Source: Castanea sativa (taxonomy: Eukaryota > Streptophyta > Magnoliopsida > Fagales > Fagaceae). From it: a DNA stretch of 64,000 nucleotides. Positions within the stretch are counted from its first letter, which is position 1. Each line of letters opens with the position of its first letter. The stretch lies in assembly GCF_040712315.1 (NCBI RefSeq), contig NC_134017.1, positions 12,616,001 to 12,680,000 of the forward strand, given 5' to 3'. Shown in pieces: positions 33,752-45,808 of the stretch. Below the pieces are notes generated by a model. The model was not told the origin of the DNA and did no database searches. It saw only the letters and a program-made list of their open reading frames with translations. The position numbers and the translations under genes are program-made.

Positions 33752-35809
33752 ATGAAAGGCGTCCATCACAAAAGTTCAAGGAACAAATTGTCTACTAGGG
33801 ACAGAAAGAAGCTAAGTGGAGAAGATTTAAACACCGTTGATGAGACTGTTGGGCAAAGAAAGAAACTAAGTGGAGAAGATTTAAGTGAGTTGGACCATAG
33901 AGTTGAGTTCAGGGATATAATCTCCCAATTGCCTGAACACATCATCCATCACATCCTTTCTCTCCTTCGTGATACAAAAGATGCAGCTCGAACCAGTATT
34001 TTGTCAAGAAAGTGGAGGCAGATATGGACTTCATTCTCCATTTTGAAATTTGACCAACAAAAGATTCAAGAACAAGAGGGATGTCTAGAAATGAGGAACA
34101 AGACTAAGACATTTAAAGACTTTGTTGCCAACTCTCTGAATAACCACCTCAAGCGAAAATTAAGCATACAGAAATTAGTGCTACATATTACCTCATATGA
34201 TTTAGAACTGGCCCCTCACATGGACCATTGGATCAATATTGCAATTGAAAACAACATGAAAGAGCTAGATCTGCATGTTGTTGTCAAGAAAAGTAGATAT
34301 TATTATTTGCCTCAGACTGTTTTTGCTTCAAATACAATCACTGGATTAAGGTTACATGGGTGTAAGTTGAAATTTCGCAGCAATATAAAGCTTCCGCAAC
34401 TGCAAAAATTGTATCTCCACAAAGTCCATGTTGATCAACAGATAGTTGACAATCTGATCTCCAGCTGCCCTTTAATTGAGGATTTGAGATTCGTACACTG
34501 CACAGGGTTGCAGAATCTGCAGGTTTCAAGTCTTCTCAAACTTGATAGGGTTGAGGTACACCATTGCCATGGACCGAAAGAGATCAAAGTCAATGCCCCA
34601 AAGCTTCAAACATTTTGGTATTGTGGGAAGAAATCCTTACCGTGCAAAATTGACTTGGTTGCTTGTGTATTTTTAAAAAGATTGACATTGGAGGATGCCA
34701 ACATGACAGATGAAATGTTTCAAGATCAGTTTGCTAGATTTCCTTTCCTTGAGATATTGGACCTAAGCAAATGTAACAACTTGAAGAATTTAACGATTTC
34801 GAGTACACAACTAAAAAAACTTGTCTTGAGAGGATGCAAAAATCTAATGGAAGCTGACATAGATGCTCCAAATCTTTTTTCATTTGAGTATAAAGGTGAT
34901 AAGATGCCTTTCTCATTTTCAAATCCTTCATCTTTGAAGGCAGCCAAATTTTCTTTTGAACCAGTACAGATAGATAGCCATGAATTCCACCTTGGAGATG
35001 CAGATCCTCTCTGGTTTTTTAGATTGAGAGAACTTCTTGAGAAGTTAAAACACTCCAGTGGCTTAAAATTGATTGTCCGCTCCAAAAAGGTAATTGCTTT
35101 TTGACTTTCTGAAAATTTTTGAACCTTAATCAACTTTCTACATCTGACAAAATATCTACTTGCTGTGTTGATTTAGAATGTCATTATACATGAAGAATTG
35201 GAAGAAGTCTTACTTCCCCCACAATCTGATCTCAAGCTTGAAATAATCAAACCATTAACATGCTTTGAAGATTTATTAGATAATTTGTTGAGGACATGTC
35301 ACCCAGAGATTCTTTCAATAGTATCATCCTCCAGCAGTGAATTCCCCAAGGTATGATAGGATCTCACAAATACTGTCCACAATGCTTTATGTGTAGATTC
35401 CCTTTGTATGTAAATGTGTGTGGGTACTGGGTTGTGCACATGTGCTGTCTGTGTGGTGTTTTTTTCCCTCTATGCATCATGTTATGACCTTTCTCGTAGT
35501 TGTAATGTGTACTAGGGAAGCATAAACTTATGATTTGTGCCTCCTGGAGACGTATTGTAACTGTATTCCTTTCTTTTTTTTTTCTTATATGATGTATAGC
35601 TGGTATATGAAAAGATGATGCACAGAGGAGAGAACCCAAACTGCTGCCCATACAACACTCAAAATAAATGTTGGCGGCACTCTCTGAAGGGCATCAAGAT
35701 TGAGAACTTTGAAGCAGCTTCTGGTAAAAGTACATCTGACTGGATTTCTTGGTTGAAGTCATCTCCGACTTTGCAGCACCAGACAACTAGTTATCGGTTA
35801 TCTTGGTAA
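33752..35809 (+). CDS. F-box / LRR / FBD-type protein, three exons, 573 residues
   Basis: Exons are 33752-35089, 35177-35350 and 35600-35809, all phase 0 with GT..AG introns. The F-box lies at residues about 55-95 (ISQLPEHIIHHILSLL, LSRKWRQIW) and would bind an SKP1 protein of an SCF ubiquitin ligase. Leucine-rich repeats of the plant type follow (LRLHGCKL, LYLHKVHVD, LEILDLSKCNNL), probably for substrate choice. Exon 3 starts an FBD-like segment (CWRHSLKGIKIENFE) but stops without the usual E..LL.Y.L.NA..L part. The N-terminus has a 54-bp in-frame duplication (RKKLSGEDL twice, about residues 18-44). No disabling mutation is seen. The ATG at 33752 is 25 bases after an AG acceptor (CAACAG), which suggests a 5'-leader intron. 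Targets unknown. Confidence 0.88.
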
Positions 35810-36799
35810 TCTGATAAATGTGGTAGGAAACCAAAGCCCATTTTATGTTAATCAACTGGCCTTTCTTTCCAATGTAATTGAGAAACAGAGGGTGATTTCG
35901 TTGGTTCAATCCTATATAGGTGTCCAACAGTCCAAGTCTTTTTTACCCATAAAAGAGAAAAATCATCTGAAACCAGACTTCAACATTTAGACTCCGTTTT
36001 TTTTTTTTTTTGGTTAAAAGGTTAAAATATAGTTTGGAACACATTAGTAAGATGTTTTTTATGATTGGTATCTGCTTTTGTTTATCCATAATGGATTATG
36101 CTTTGAATCTTATTATGATTGATTTTCAGTAGCAGGAATATGTTCTTGCCATTGCCAAAACTGTTTGACACAAGCACATGCATTTGAGCATAAGGCATCT
36201 CATTGCCATGCATTGTATATGCATACATGATTGCATTAAGTAGTTTTCTGCTATCTGCAATAATAGGGAACCATGACTGGCAACAATACCCACAATCATA
36301 TTACATAATGAAATGCTATTTCAGCTTTGAAGTAGAAGGGTATTTTATCTCCTATATCATAAAATGAATGTTACTCACTGTGAATAAGAATGATATTCTA
36401 TGATTTTATCTCCTTTCCTTTTCCCTTCTCTAAGCCAGTTGTGTGCTAACTGGCGGTATCTTTATAACGGTTCCAATTGTATGGTTTGAGTAATCTAATT
36501 GGGGCTATTGTCTGCCCTTATATAAGTTCAATCCTCAAGAAGGTATGGATTTTTTAGCCCTGTCAACTTGGAAGTTGGAAGTTGGAACCAATATGGTTAA
36601 CTGCGTAAAGCAAAAGGATAATTGCTAGTCTTTAAATAGTGCTGGAAATGGAATCAGATACTGCAAGGGATGTACAGTTTAGTCTCTATATTTAGCGTCT
36701 CATTCTACCACAAACCACAACCATTCTCTCATAGCACTATGCTTCTATTACGCTCTATACTCAGTATCTCCTCTTTCCAGCCATATCAACTTATATTAT
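35810..36799. other. Spacer between F-box gene and jacalin gene
   Basis: AT-rich 3' flank of the F-box gene, then the likely promoter and leader of the lectin gene (TATATTTAG near 36690). No further gene seen. Confidence 0.45.
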
Positions 36800-38269
36800 A
36801 TGGTAAGAAATCCATTTTTCTATGATTTTTGAATCCGATACTTATTACCATCCCGGTTTTTTTTTTTTTTTTGATGAATTTTGACTCACATAAGTTTCAG
36901 TGACTCAAAAACCCTTCATTTCTTTTACTTTCTTTTTTCTCATTTATGAGTTGTTTGAAGGTAAGATTGAACCCAATGTTATCTGGTGTCCCTTTTCAGC
37001 CATAGCAGCCAGGATATAATTTCTTTTCTTTGACCATTTACTCATCGCTTTGTTTTTTATTTAATATTATTTTACAAGAATTTGAACCCCTTTCTAAAAG
37101 AATGCTTAATTGATAACCTCAATCTTTTTTTCTTTTCTTTTTTTCAATCCCATCTAAATCAATTACATCCTTCTCATATGTAAAATTAGTTCTTCCCTAT
37201 CCTAAATTTTGCTCAAAACCCATATTTTATTACAATAAAAGTCAAATTCCATGAAAATAAAAATACCTAAATAAGTTTATTTCCCATACTACTAAAACAA
37301 AATTCAAGATGCATATATTTCAAATAAAAGATGAGCCAAGTATTGATTTCTTCTATCCAAGATCTTATAGATTTTTTGAGGATTACTCTATTATGGAATT
37401 CCTAAAATTTTACCCCTTCATTTTGAAACAAGTATTTGTTTAAATTTTGATACTACTCCATCTGTTTCATAATAGATGAATATGATATCTAAAATTAAAA
37501 CTACAAGATCCTAGTCCAATTTTTCCTTTATGTTTATATCCTTCAAACATTAAATATTTGGACGTGTGTGGATTAAATGTTGTATAATATGAATTTCATG
37601 TTTTTGAATATAGGAAGGTGGGATAGATCGTTCAAATGGAAAAAAGAAAAGTATAATATTGCTGGGACCGTGGGGTGGAAATGGTGGGACCAATTGGGAT
37701 GATGGGACCCATCATGGGATGAGAGAAATCACAATTGTGTATGACCGTTGCATTGACTCAATTCGTGTAGTGTATGATAAGAATGGCAAATCAATCCCAG
37801 CCAGTGTGGCCGATACCGTACCGGTACCGGCCGTACCGGCCGGTACGTACCGTACCGGCCAGTGCACCGGTACCGGTACACTTTTATATTGTACCGGAAA
37901 AAATACCGGCCGTACCGGCCGCGTACCGGCCATACCGGCCAATTTCGGCAATCACCGCCGGTCGGCGTCGGCAGTCTGAAAAACGCTTTTTTTTTTTTTT
38001 TTAGTTTTGTAATTTTTGAATTTTTGTAAAGGCATAATGATAACTTATTTACATTAACTTCTTAGTATTATTTGTTTTCTTAGTATGCAATGAACAACTA
38101 AGTTTTCTATTTTTTATATTGTGTTTTTTTTTTTCTTTTATTTGATACTAAAGTCTAAAACTATGAATAATTTGTTTTGAATTGAGGTAATGTTTTATAA
38201 TAAACTTTTATATTTACTATAATATAAGTGAAATATTATATATTTATAAACATGGTTCTAGAGATTTTG

Positions 38270-38320
<51 letters not shown>

Positions 38321-39475
38321 AAATAGCGGTAAACCCGAAACGGTACACCGGTATTGACCGGTATCCGAAATATATCGTACCGGTGGCCAAACCGGTACAG
38401 CCTCCGGTACGGTATTGACTTCCTTGATCCCAGCAGAAAAGCATAGAGGTCTTGGAGGCAATCGAACGGCTGAGGTTAGCGCAATTTTTAGTTTTCTATT
38501 CTGCCCCCACTTAAATTCATTTCCCTATTTTAGTTTTTCCCCTAAAATTAGAAACTTTTCTTAGATCCCATGATGATGGATTTTTTTTAAAAAAAAATTT
38601 GGAAATTAGCTATTGATCTATAAATGAGCCTGATTCAAGTATTCAACTAATGGATTATATTCTTCAAAGTTTCTGAGTAATTCTTCCATAGATTTTTAAA
38701 AAAAATTTTTGATAATGAGTGGTATAAATTTTGTCATATGATCAATAATTTGTTTAAATGTCAATAACATGGAAAAATCTAAATTATTTATTTATCAATG
38801 AATAGTCCAACTTTTAAATTGAGATTTTCGCCTAACTCTCACTTCTTTTTCGCTTGAACGATTATTTAGCTTGGGCAAAAATCAAATCTTTGCTCAAACG
38901 AATTATGCAAATTTGATTTCCCTCACTTCAACAATTGGATTCTTAATCACTTTCAATTTCTAATATTACAACCTACGTATATTTTTCAACATTTGTAACA
39001 TATGATTCTACGACCATTTATATTTTATTCGTCAACCACCAAACAAATAATAGAAAAGAAAGTAAGGAAACATATTTTCCTATTTCAAAAACAATACTAT
39101 TTTTTTTTTTTAAATTTATTCCAGATTAAGCTGCAATACCCAGAGGAGTTCCTAGTCTCTGTGAGTGGCCACTATTGTCCTGTAGTGCATGGTGGCAGTC
39201 CAGTTATTCGATCACTCACATTCAGGAGCAATAAAAGGACCTTTGGGCCATTTGGAATCGAAGAAGGAACCCCATTTACTTTCTCAATGGATGGAGGCTT
39301 AATTGTGGGCTTCAATGGAAGAAGTGGTTGGTACCTAGATGCAATTGGGTTTCGTTTATCTCGTGTCCAAACAACAAAACTCTTCCAAAGGGTTCAGAAA
39401 AGTCTTAGAAAGCTCACAAGCACTGCTTCAAAATCTTCAGCCACCAAGGATGGTGAAATCAGAGCTTTGACTTAA
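36800..39475 (+). pseudogene. Jacalin-related lectin gene disrupted by a MITE in exon 2
   Basis: The second exon starts at 37614 and encodes a jacalin domain N-terminus (LLGPWGGNGGTNWDDG, REITIVYDRCIDSIRVVYDK). It is interrupted at 37802 by a hAT MITE and resumes at 38435 in the same frame once one target copy is removed, ending at 38474. The last exon, 39125-39475, gives KLQYPEEFLVSVSGHY, RSLTFRSNKRTFGPFGIEEG and GRSGWYLDAIGF, the end of the fold with the GxxxD-type sugar-binding loop, plus a basic tail. An ATG directly before a donor (36800-36802, then GTAAGA) may be a one-codon first exon; that part is inference. Without the insert the protein would be about 193 residues, normal for a single-domain lectin. 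With it, the frame ends at 37979 in MITE sequence, so this allele should be null unless the insert is spliced out. Confidence 0.85.
37802..38426. mobile_element. hAT-like MITE (accggta family), copy A, inside the lectin exon, 625 bp
   Basis: Perfect 8-bp duplications ATCCCAGC lie at 37794-37801 and 38427-38434. The ends are CAGTGTGGCCGATACCG and, as reverse complement, CAAGGAAGTCAATACCG. Subterminal ACCGGTA/GGCCGGTACC words are dense at both ends. The core is AT-rich, with a (TG)n(TA)n microsatellite at 38275-38320. No coding capacity. Confidence 0.95.
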
Positions 39476-39540
39476 AATGTTGGTGTAGCATTAATAGCTC
39501 TTTATGGTAGTGTGAACTATATTATATGTTATATTCTTAA

Positions 39541-39658
39541 GCTAAAGGTTACATCCTATTGTATCAAACACTTAGCATTTTCATTAATTTATTATGGAAG
39601 CTAACGGTTACATCCTATTGTATCAAACACTTAGCATTTTCATTAATTTATTATGGAA
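39541..39658. repeat. 59-bp direct duplication
   Basis: Two adjacent copies starting GCTAAAGGTTACATCC and GCTAACGGTTACATCC differ at a single visible base. They lie in the 3' flank of the lectin gene. Confidence 0.93.
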
Positions 39659-40792
39659 AATATTAACGAATGTCCTAAATGAATGAATTTGAGAATTTTT
39701 TTTAGAAACATTTTATAGTAAAATAATAAAGCAATTAATTTTATTAACAACTTTTTATATTTCACATAAAAATTATGTCAAAACTTTCCTATTATGGTTT
39801 ATCAACAATTGTCCTCCTCACGACTCACGTAGTGTATCATTACCATGGATAACAAGTTATTATCCAGGACAAAATAACTATCATTTTATCTATTATCACC
39901 AACTTGAGATCCCAATCAAGTTGGGTTATGTGTAGATATAATGGATTGAACCCAGCCTATGGTTATAAAATAGAATCATTTTTTTTTTATAGAGAAATGT
40001 AAATAGATTCTTAGCATAATAAAATAGTTCTTTATGCTAAATTAACGATTGTGCTCTAATACTATTTTAAATGGCTGATTATTCTTTAAGTAATTAGGAT
40101 ATAGTAAACTTAATTATTTAACCACATACTAACACTCCATTGTATATACAAAGAAATTTTTTTTTTTTAGTGTAACCAAAAAATCATCTGAAAGCAACAT
40201 AGAACAATGTTTTAGGACAATGTTCCCCTACCCCCTCAATATTTAGAGCAGCCAAGTAATGTTCAGTTATCATAGTTCATAGAGATCTTGAAATTAAAAT
40301 CATTTGCATGATGAAGATTTTAAAGGGTGTGCAGCAATCAGCAAACAGAGTTGGTCAATCATGGGTTAATTTAAAATTATGTTCTTTCGAACTTTATTCG
40401 TGACTATAGACATTAATGGAAAAGATTTTACCTTTGGGCTTGGGCCACACAACTTGTATGAAAGCTATAATTCATCAAAAAAGAGTACTAGGAAAGCTAT
40501 AAAACTAGACTTCCTAAAGAGTCCTTCAAAGCAGCAATTGATTTTGGTTATCAAAAGGAGAGTCCTAATCCAATGCTCTTTCCTATAGAGACCATTGTGT
40601 CAACAATTGTATTTTATGTGCTTATAAAAGTTGGTTGTGCTAATGTTGTCCTTGTGTGCTTATGGCAGATTGGTTAATGAGATCGATGAGATCATAGACT
40701 CAAGAGAGGAGCACCACAGTAAGGGACAAAACACACTCTATTTTTACCCCATTATGAAATATGCGTGTGAAGAACTCATATCCCTTGTAGGT
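39659..40792. other. AT-rich spacer, no recognised gene
   Basis: Short ORFs at 40379-40588 and from 40631 into the MITE at 40801. The second reads GRLVNEIDEIIDSREEHHS before the insertion and could be an exon remnant, but I cannot assign it to a family. Confidence 0.4.
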
Positions 40793-40800
40793 ACCCTAAG

Positions 40801-41594
40801 CAAGGGAGTTGATACCGTACCGTACCGTACCGGCCGGTACGGCCGGTATTTTCCGTTCCGCCACCTTTGCCGGTACAGAAACACCTTTGTTTCGTACCGG
40901 TTTGAATACCGGACATACCGAATTGTTTCGTTTATTCCGGAGAAAATATCGGATTCTAGCCGAAAAATATGTACCGGACCGAAACAAAACCAAAAATTAC
41001 AGAATTAGATTTAAATATAAAAACTAAAAATTACTCTCTCTCCTCCCACAGTAACTTACTGTTGCTCACGTTGACGTTGCCACCTCCATTTTGCCTTCAT
41101 GTTGCCAGTTAGCTCAGGTTTTGGCGAGCTCCTCCTCTCTGCTTCTTCTTCTTCTACTTCTTCTTCTTCATTTTCTTTTTTCTTGGCTCTCTCACCCCGA
41201 TGCTGTCTTTTAGTCAACTTTATATTAACTTTTCTAATACTTTTTCATTTTTCCTCTTTGTTTTTTGTGTCTTCTGCCAAGCCCACGTGAAAGTTACTTC
41301 CAATATCAAATTTTAGTACCATTAGTCATGGCTATTGAGTACTATTTCTCAGTGACATGATGTCATTGATATGCCATCGCCTCAAAACAAATTTATTTAT
41401 ATATTTATATTATTATTTTGACTATTATTTTTAGTAATAGTATTTGGATTCTCAGCCGAAAACAAAAAAAAAATATATATATATATATTAAATATATAAA
41501 ATAGTGGTAAACCCGAAACGGTATACCGGTATTCGAAATATATCGTACCGTTGGTCAAACCGGTATAGCTTTCAGTACAGTATTGACTTCCTTG
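40801..41594. mobile_element. hAT-like MITE (accggta family), copy B, 794 bp
   Basis: Perfect duplications ACCCTAAG lie at 40793-40800 and 41595-41602. The ends are CAAGGGAGTTGATACCG and, as reverse complement, CAAGGAAGTCAATACTG. It shares the right subterminal block (AAACCCGAAACGGTA) with copies A and D and has an (AT)n tract just inside it (about 41470-41490). The interior differs from copies A and D and includes a CT/Ser-rich patch around 41100-41290. Confidence 0.93.
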
Positions 41595-41645
41595 ACCCTA
41601 AGCGACTAAGCTCTACGAAATACTAATGATTGAAGATCAGCATTT

Positions 41646-41805
41646 GTGAGTTCCAATTAGCTTAACTGGTAAATCTTTGATGATTGTATAAGAGATCTGG
41701 GGTTTAATCTCCGCCTACGCCAAAAACTGATTGGTGTCTTGGTCTGATAATAAAAAGCTATCATCAGGAACGGACGTCATAGTTTGAAACTCTCAAAAAA
41801 AAAAA
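41646..41805 (+). mobile_element. tRNA-derived SINE, copy 2
   Basis: Same family as 9490-9663: A-box-like TTAGCTTAACTGG, B-box-like GGTTTAATCTCC, the shared middle GATTGGTGTCTTGGTCTGAT, and a pure A tail. Flanks ATCAGCATTT (41636-41645) and ATCAACATTT (41806-41815) match at nine of ten positions. Confidence 0.88.
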
Positions 41806-42072
41806 ATCAACATTTAATTTTAATTAGAACATATTAAAAGCTCTAAAAAGGAAATTTGTATATTTAATAATGCATTTTTTTTCATTGATCTTTTGATATC
41901 TAATTGTAAGTGACACAAAGATTTTGAATTTAAGTCCAACAACCATATTTAGAAAGAAAGTATCTCATGGGTCTATCCAATACAACATCTCTCACTGTCA
42001 CGTGGAACTTACATGTTAGTGAGAGAGATATTGTATATGACAGGCTTATATGAAAATTTTTCATTTGGGACC

Positions 42073-42108
42073 TTCTTCTTCTTCTTCTTCTTCTTCTTCT
42101 TCTTCTTT
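42073..42108. repeat. (TTC)n microsatellite
   Basis: Twelve TTC units. Confidence 0.97.
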
Positions 42109-42169
42109 TATTATTTGTATTTTTATTTTTATTTTTTAAATTCCGAGAAGAGGGACTCAATTTGTAATT

Positions 42170-43221
42170 GACTTAGTCACGAACTTGCGCGTTGCGCATG
42201 ATAATTATTTTTATGGTGATTTTATTAAATTTTTTTATACAATTTAAACTAATTTAATAAAGAGTAATGCATTTTGTAATTATATTTTTATTTATTATAA
42301 GAATAGTCATAAATGTAATATAGGAAAAATCATAAATCATAAATTCAATAATTTTTGTTATACTAAAATGAAAAAAATACAATTTTTCTTAGAAATTCAA
42401 AAGGCAAGTTAACGAAAATATTTATTTTTTAATAAAAGTTATTTATAACATTTTGTGAATCATTAAAAAGAATATAAAATTTGAAAATTATTCTTTTAGT
42501 TTTAAACAAACTTTCTCAAAATTATTTTTTCTGCCTACAATCCAAAACACTGAAAAAAAGTAACTAAAAAAATTAATAAAACTTAACTATGATTAATTGG
42601 ACCAATTAGGAAAACAATTTGTTGTTTATAATCTACTGAGGTTATTTTCTTTGTAGAAATTGTAATTTTGTCCACTCAAAACAGATTATCAAATAAACAA
42701 TTATTAGTAAAATTTAAGAATTAAATTTCTATATATGCATTGTTATAAAATAATAATAATTAAAGTAAAATTGCGAAAAATAAAATTTGTTTCTCATCCA
42801 ATAATTTTTGTTTAGTCAATCTTTGCTTTTCTCTAAATAAATGGCATTATAGTGTACTTCTAATACAATTATTAAGAGTACTTTGTCCACCACAAATGAT
42901 TAAAAAATAAATAAAAATATTAAAGTCTCATAGTTTAACATTTAAATTGAGTACTATAAAAATCATGCTATCAAATTACAATAATTACCAAATTAAATTA
43001 TCCAAATCATGCTATGTAGTAGAATAATATTATATTTTTATAAGCTATAATTAATCATTTATAACACAATAGGATAACATTTAACAATCAAAGAGAGAAA
43101 AAAAAACACAACAATTAAAAAAAAAACTGAATCGTATTAACCTAAAGTAAATTGAAGAATATAAAAAAATTATTAACCTAAAGCGAAGATGCAAGAAAAA
43201 TAAAAAATAAAAATCCACCCA

Positions 43222-43280
<59 letters not shown>

Positions 43281-43660
43281 TTTGTTTTTTTGTAAGAGAA
43301 AACTATGCATAGAATAAAAGAGATAGTAACAAATTTATTGTATGAAGGTGTGAATAAGAAGAGACAAAAATAGAGGAAGATAAAGAGATTGATGAATAAC
43401 GATATTAATGTAGAGGGTAGTGGGAGATGAGAAGATGAGGAAAGAAGAAAGATTGGAGAAGTAGTGGAGAGATGAAAAGGTAAGGGAGAGAGAGAGAGGT
43501 TGGAGAAGTGTAAATATGAAATAAAAAAATATTAAAAAAAATAATAATAAAATAGAAAGAAAAAAGATAATGATGTGTACACTGACGTGGCTCAACGTGA
43601 GTATAGCAGTATTAAACGCAACATTTCAACTTTTATAATATATAGATATAGATAAACATC
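42170..43660. other. Possible unclassified transposable element; includes (GA)n at 43229-43278
   Basis: The block opens with a GC-rich GCGCGTTGCGC word in otherwise AT-rich DNA and closes with ACGTGGCTCAACGTGAG and a TATATAGATATAG end. It has a long purine-rich stretch (43330-43510). No ORF and no verified terminal repeats. The class is undetermined. Confidence 0.3.
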
Positions 43661-45040
43661 TATCTTGTTCAACCCCACCTCCTGATTTCTACCTGACAAG
43701 CAAAATGGCTGCTGATTTCTGTGTGAATGCACGCCTTTAGTGAGCAAATAGGTTTCGATTGAAACAACTCATTTACAGAACTTTCCAGTGCACAACTTAC
43801 GTTTATTGGAAGATTAACTACTCTTGAACACTAGTTTCTTTTAATCAAGCGGGATGAGAAGCGTTACTTTTTACAACCTCAAGCCAGGCTGAGTACTCTA
43901 GGCATGGAAATAAATGGTATACTTCCATTCATAAGCCAAAATCAGTGGAAAATTGGATTGAGAACATGGTAATTTACCAAGAAATAAATAAAAGATTGGT
44001 TTAAGAACATGACTAATCCATCTCAATTAATCAGAACCAACAAGCTTAGAACACCATACAAGTTGCTACATGTCTAGAGTCATCGTACTGCAAAACAACC
44101 AGACAGCCAAACATTCACGAATTAGACCCACATATCAGCCAAATTATCATGTATTATCATGTATTAGGCTAAGACCTAGAATTAGTCTCAACACCCCCTA
44201 CCCATTTGTTCTTCTTGCATCTCCTTTAGCACCCATATGATCCCCACAAACCGTAACTAAGTTACGAAAGCTAAATTTAACATTTTCACCAACTTAAGCA
44301 TAGAATCCAGTTCACCAACATACCTTTTGGTCTTCTTAGATATCACAAAGAAGACCTATCAAACTTTACACCCCAAAAACTCTTGGTTGCATTTCCTAGT
44401 CACACAAACACGTGTGCATATATATATTCGTTGGGTAATAATATATCACCTAAAACAAAGAACACTCATAATAGAGCAACATGGATTCCTTCCAAATCTC
44501 GTACCTATTCAAGTGCGGAAACATGAGAGTACATCAAAGCTAAGCTCCCAACAATCGGATGGTGGAAAATTCTCAAGCTATCCTGAGACATTCATTCTTG
44601 TGTTGGCAATTAATGAGGAACAAATTAGGCAATCCAGACTGTATATATGCTGAATTGGGGTTATACAACTGATCATTCAAATTGTGTATTCTACAAAAAA
44701 AAAAAAAATTCTAGAATGTAGAGCACACTGGAGTGCTCTTTCATTAGAAGACTTTGGAAATAATGAATTTGTTTGTGTGGGAAGAGATTATTAATTAAGA
44801 TGAAAAACCAGTGGAAGGAAAATTTCTAAGGCTCTATTTAGTAGGGAGGATGTTTTCCTTCTTGTTTGTTTGGTAGAAGGGCATACTTCATTCTCAAATG
44901 CCAAAAGCAGTAGGCTGTTACCTTAAGAATATCAAATAATTTAACACTATCATAATAGCTTTACTGACAGACACGAAACAATCCATCCCTTAAAAATAAA
45001 TTCGAAGACAAACCACAATTATCTAGTGAAAAAAGGAAAC
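43661..45040. other. Intergenic, no recognised gene
   Basis: Only short unassigned ORFs (for example 44327-44653 plus). Confidence 0.45.
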
Positions 45041-45056
45041 TACAAAATATTGCTGG

Positions 45057-45444
45057 TTGGTAAATGTTCAAAGTAAACTTACAAAACATTCACTTTTGCA
45101 GAATTCATTAACTGAAAGATTCTACAATTTAAGAGTCACATCTATGAGACCTTTCAAGATTTCTGCATTCTCTGAAAGATACCTCTCTAATAAGATCCTT
45201 GTATGTGCATATCATCTCAAGTTCAAAATTTGGATAACTTTCAAGCAATACCACCAACATGGAACTGGAAGTCCTCCAAGGTTTTTGCATTTTCAGAAAA
45301 ATACTTGTATAGAAGCTCTTCATCTCCGTATCCTTTAAGGCTATCAATCTTGACAGTCTTCAAGCAATGCCGCCAACATGGAAATGGTAGAAATTTGCAA
45401 CAACTTGGATTCTCCCCTTTATAAATAGGCTTCTCATATGGTTG
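45057..45444 (-). pseudogene. F-box/FBD gene relic: last exon plus a second FBD unit
   Basis: On the minus strand a preserved acceptor (CTATTTCAG, 45445-45453) is followed by one open exon, 45444 to a TGA at 45241-45243. It reads YEKPIYKGENPSCC, CWRHCLKTVKIDSLKGYGDE and YKYFSENAKTLEDF. This matches exon 3 of the F-box gene at 33752 (YEKMMHRGENPNCC, CWRHSLKGIKI) but keeps the full FBD end. A second FBD-like unit follows 119 bp later in another frame (CWWYCLKV, LLERYLSENAEILKG), so the unit was tandemly duplicated. No upstream F-box or LRR exons are seen before the MITE at 45725. Confidence 0.8.
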
Positions 45445-45808
45445 CTGAAATAGAAGAAACCCGTTAGCAACATGAAAATCTCAGTAAACACACCATCTTC
45501 GCCTCCTAATTATCTCATAAAAAAATAAGACCCAAAAATTAAGGGAATAAATAGCAAGGAATCAGTCTACTCAAGTCCGAAAAGAGAAAAAGTTATTAAA
45601 TCAAAATCAAATTATTGCAGTAGTAGCAATCATTGTGTTTTGCAAAAAAAAATTTCATTAATCGTAACTTTTAGCATCAATCAAGGCTATATATGGAACT
45701 AACAAAAGTTCTCTCTCTCTCACTCAAGGGAGTCAATCTCGTACCGAAAATTGTACCGATTTAATTAGCGAAACGGTATATTTCGATACCGGTTAATACC
45801 GGTATACC

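Noticed and set aside
38244..38461. Minus-strand ORFs with His-Thr repeats
   Set aside because: They translate the (TG)n microsatellite inside MITE copy A.
40631..40800. Exon of an enzyme gene (GRLVNEIDE segment)
   Set aside because: The phrase recalls terpene-synthase or similar helices, but no second motif or exon supports it. Kept only as unassigned.
41099..41290. Ser-rich small ORF with a hydrophobic end
   Set aside because: It lies inside MITE copy B and its composition follows a TCT/CTT-rich patch. No start context or family supports it.
43335..43595. Leu/Ser-rich ORF on the minus strand
   Set aside because: It is the complement of a purine-rich low-complexity stretch.
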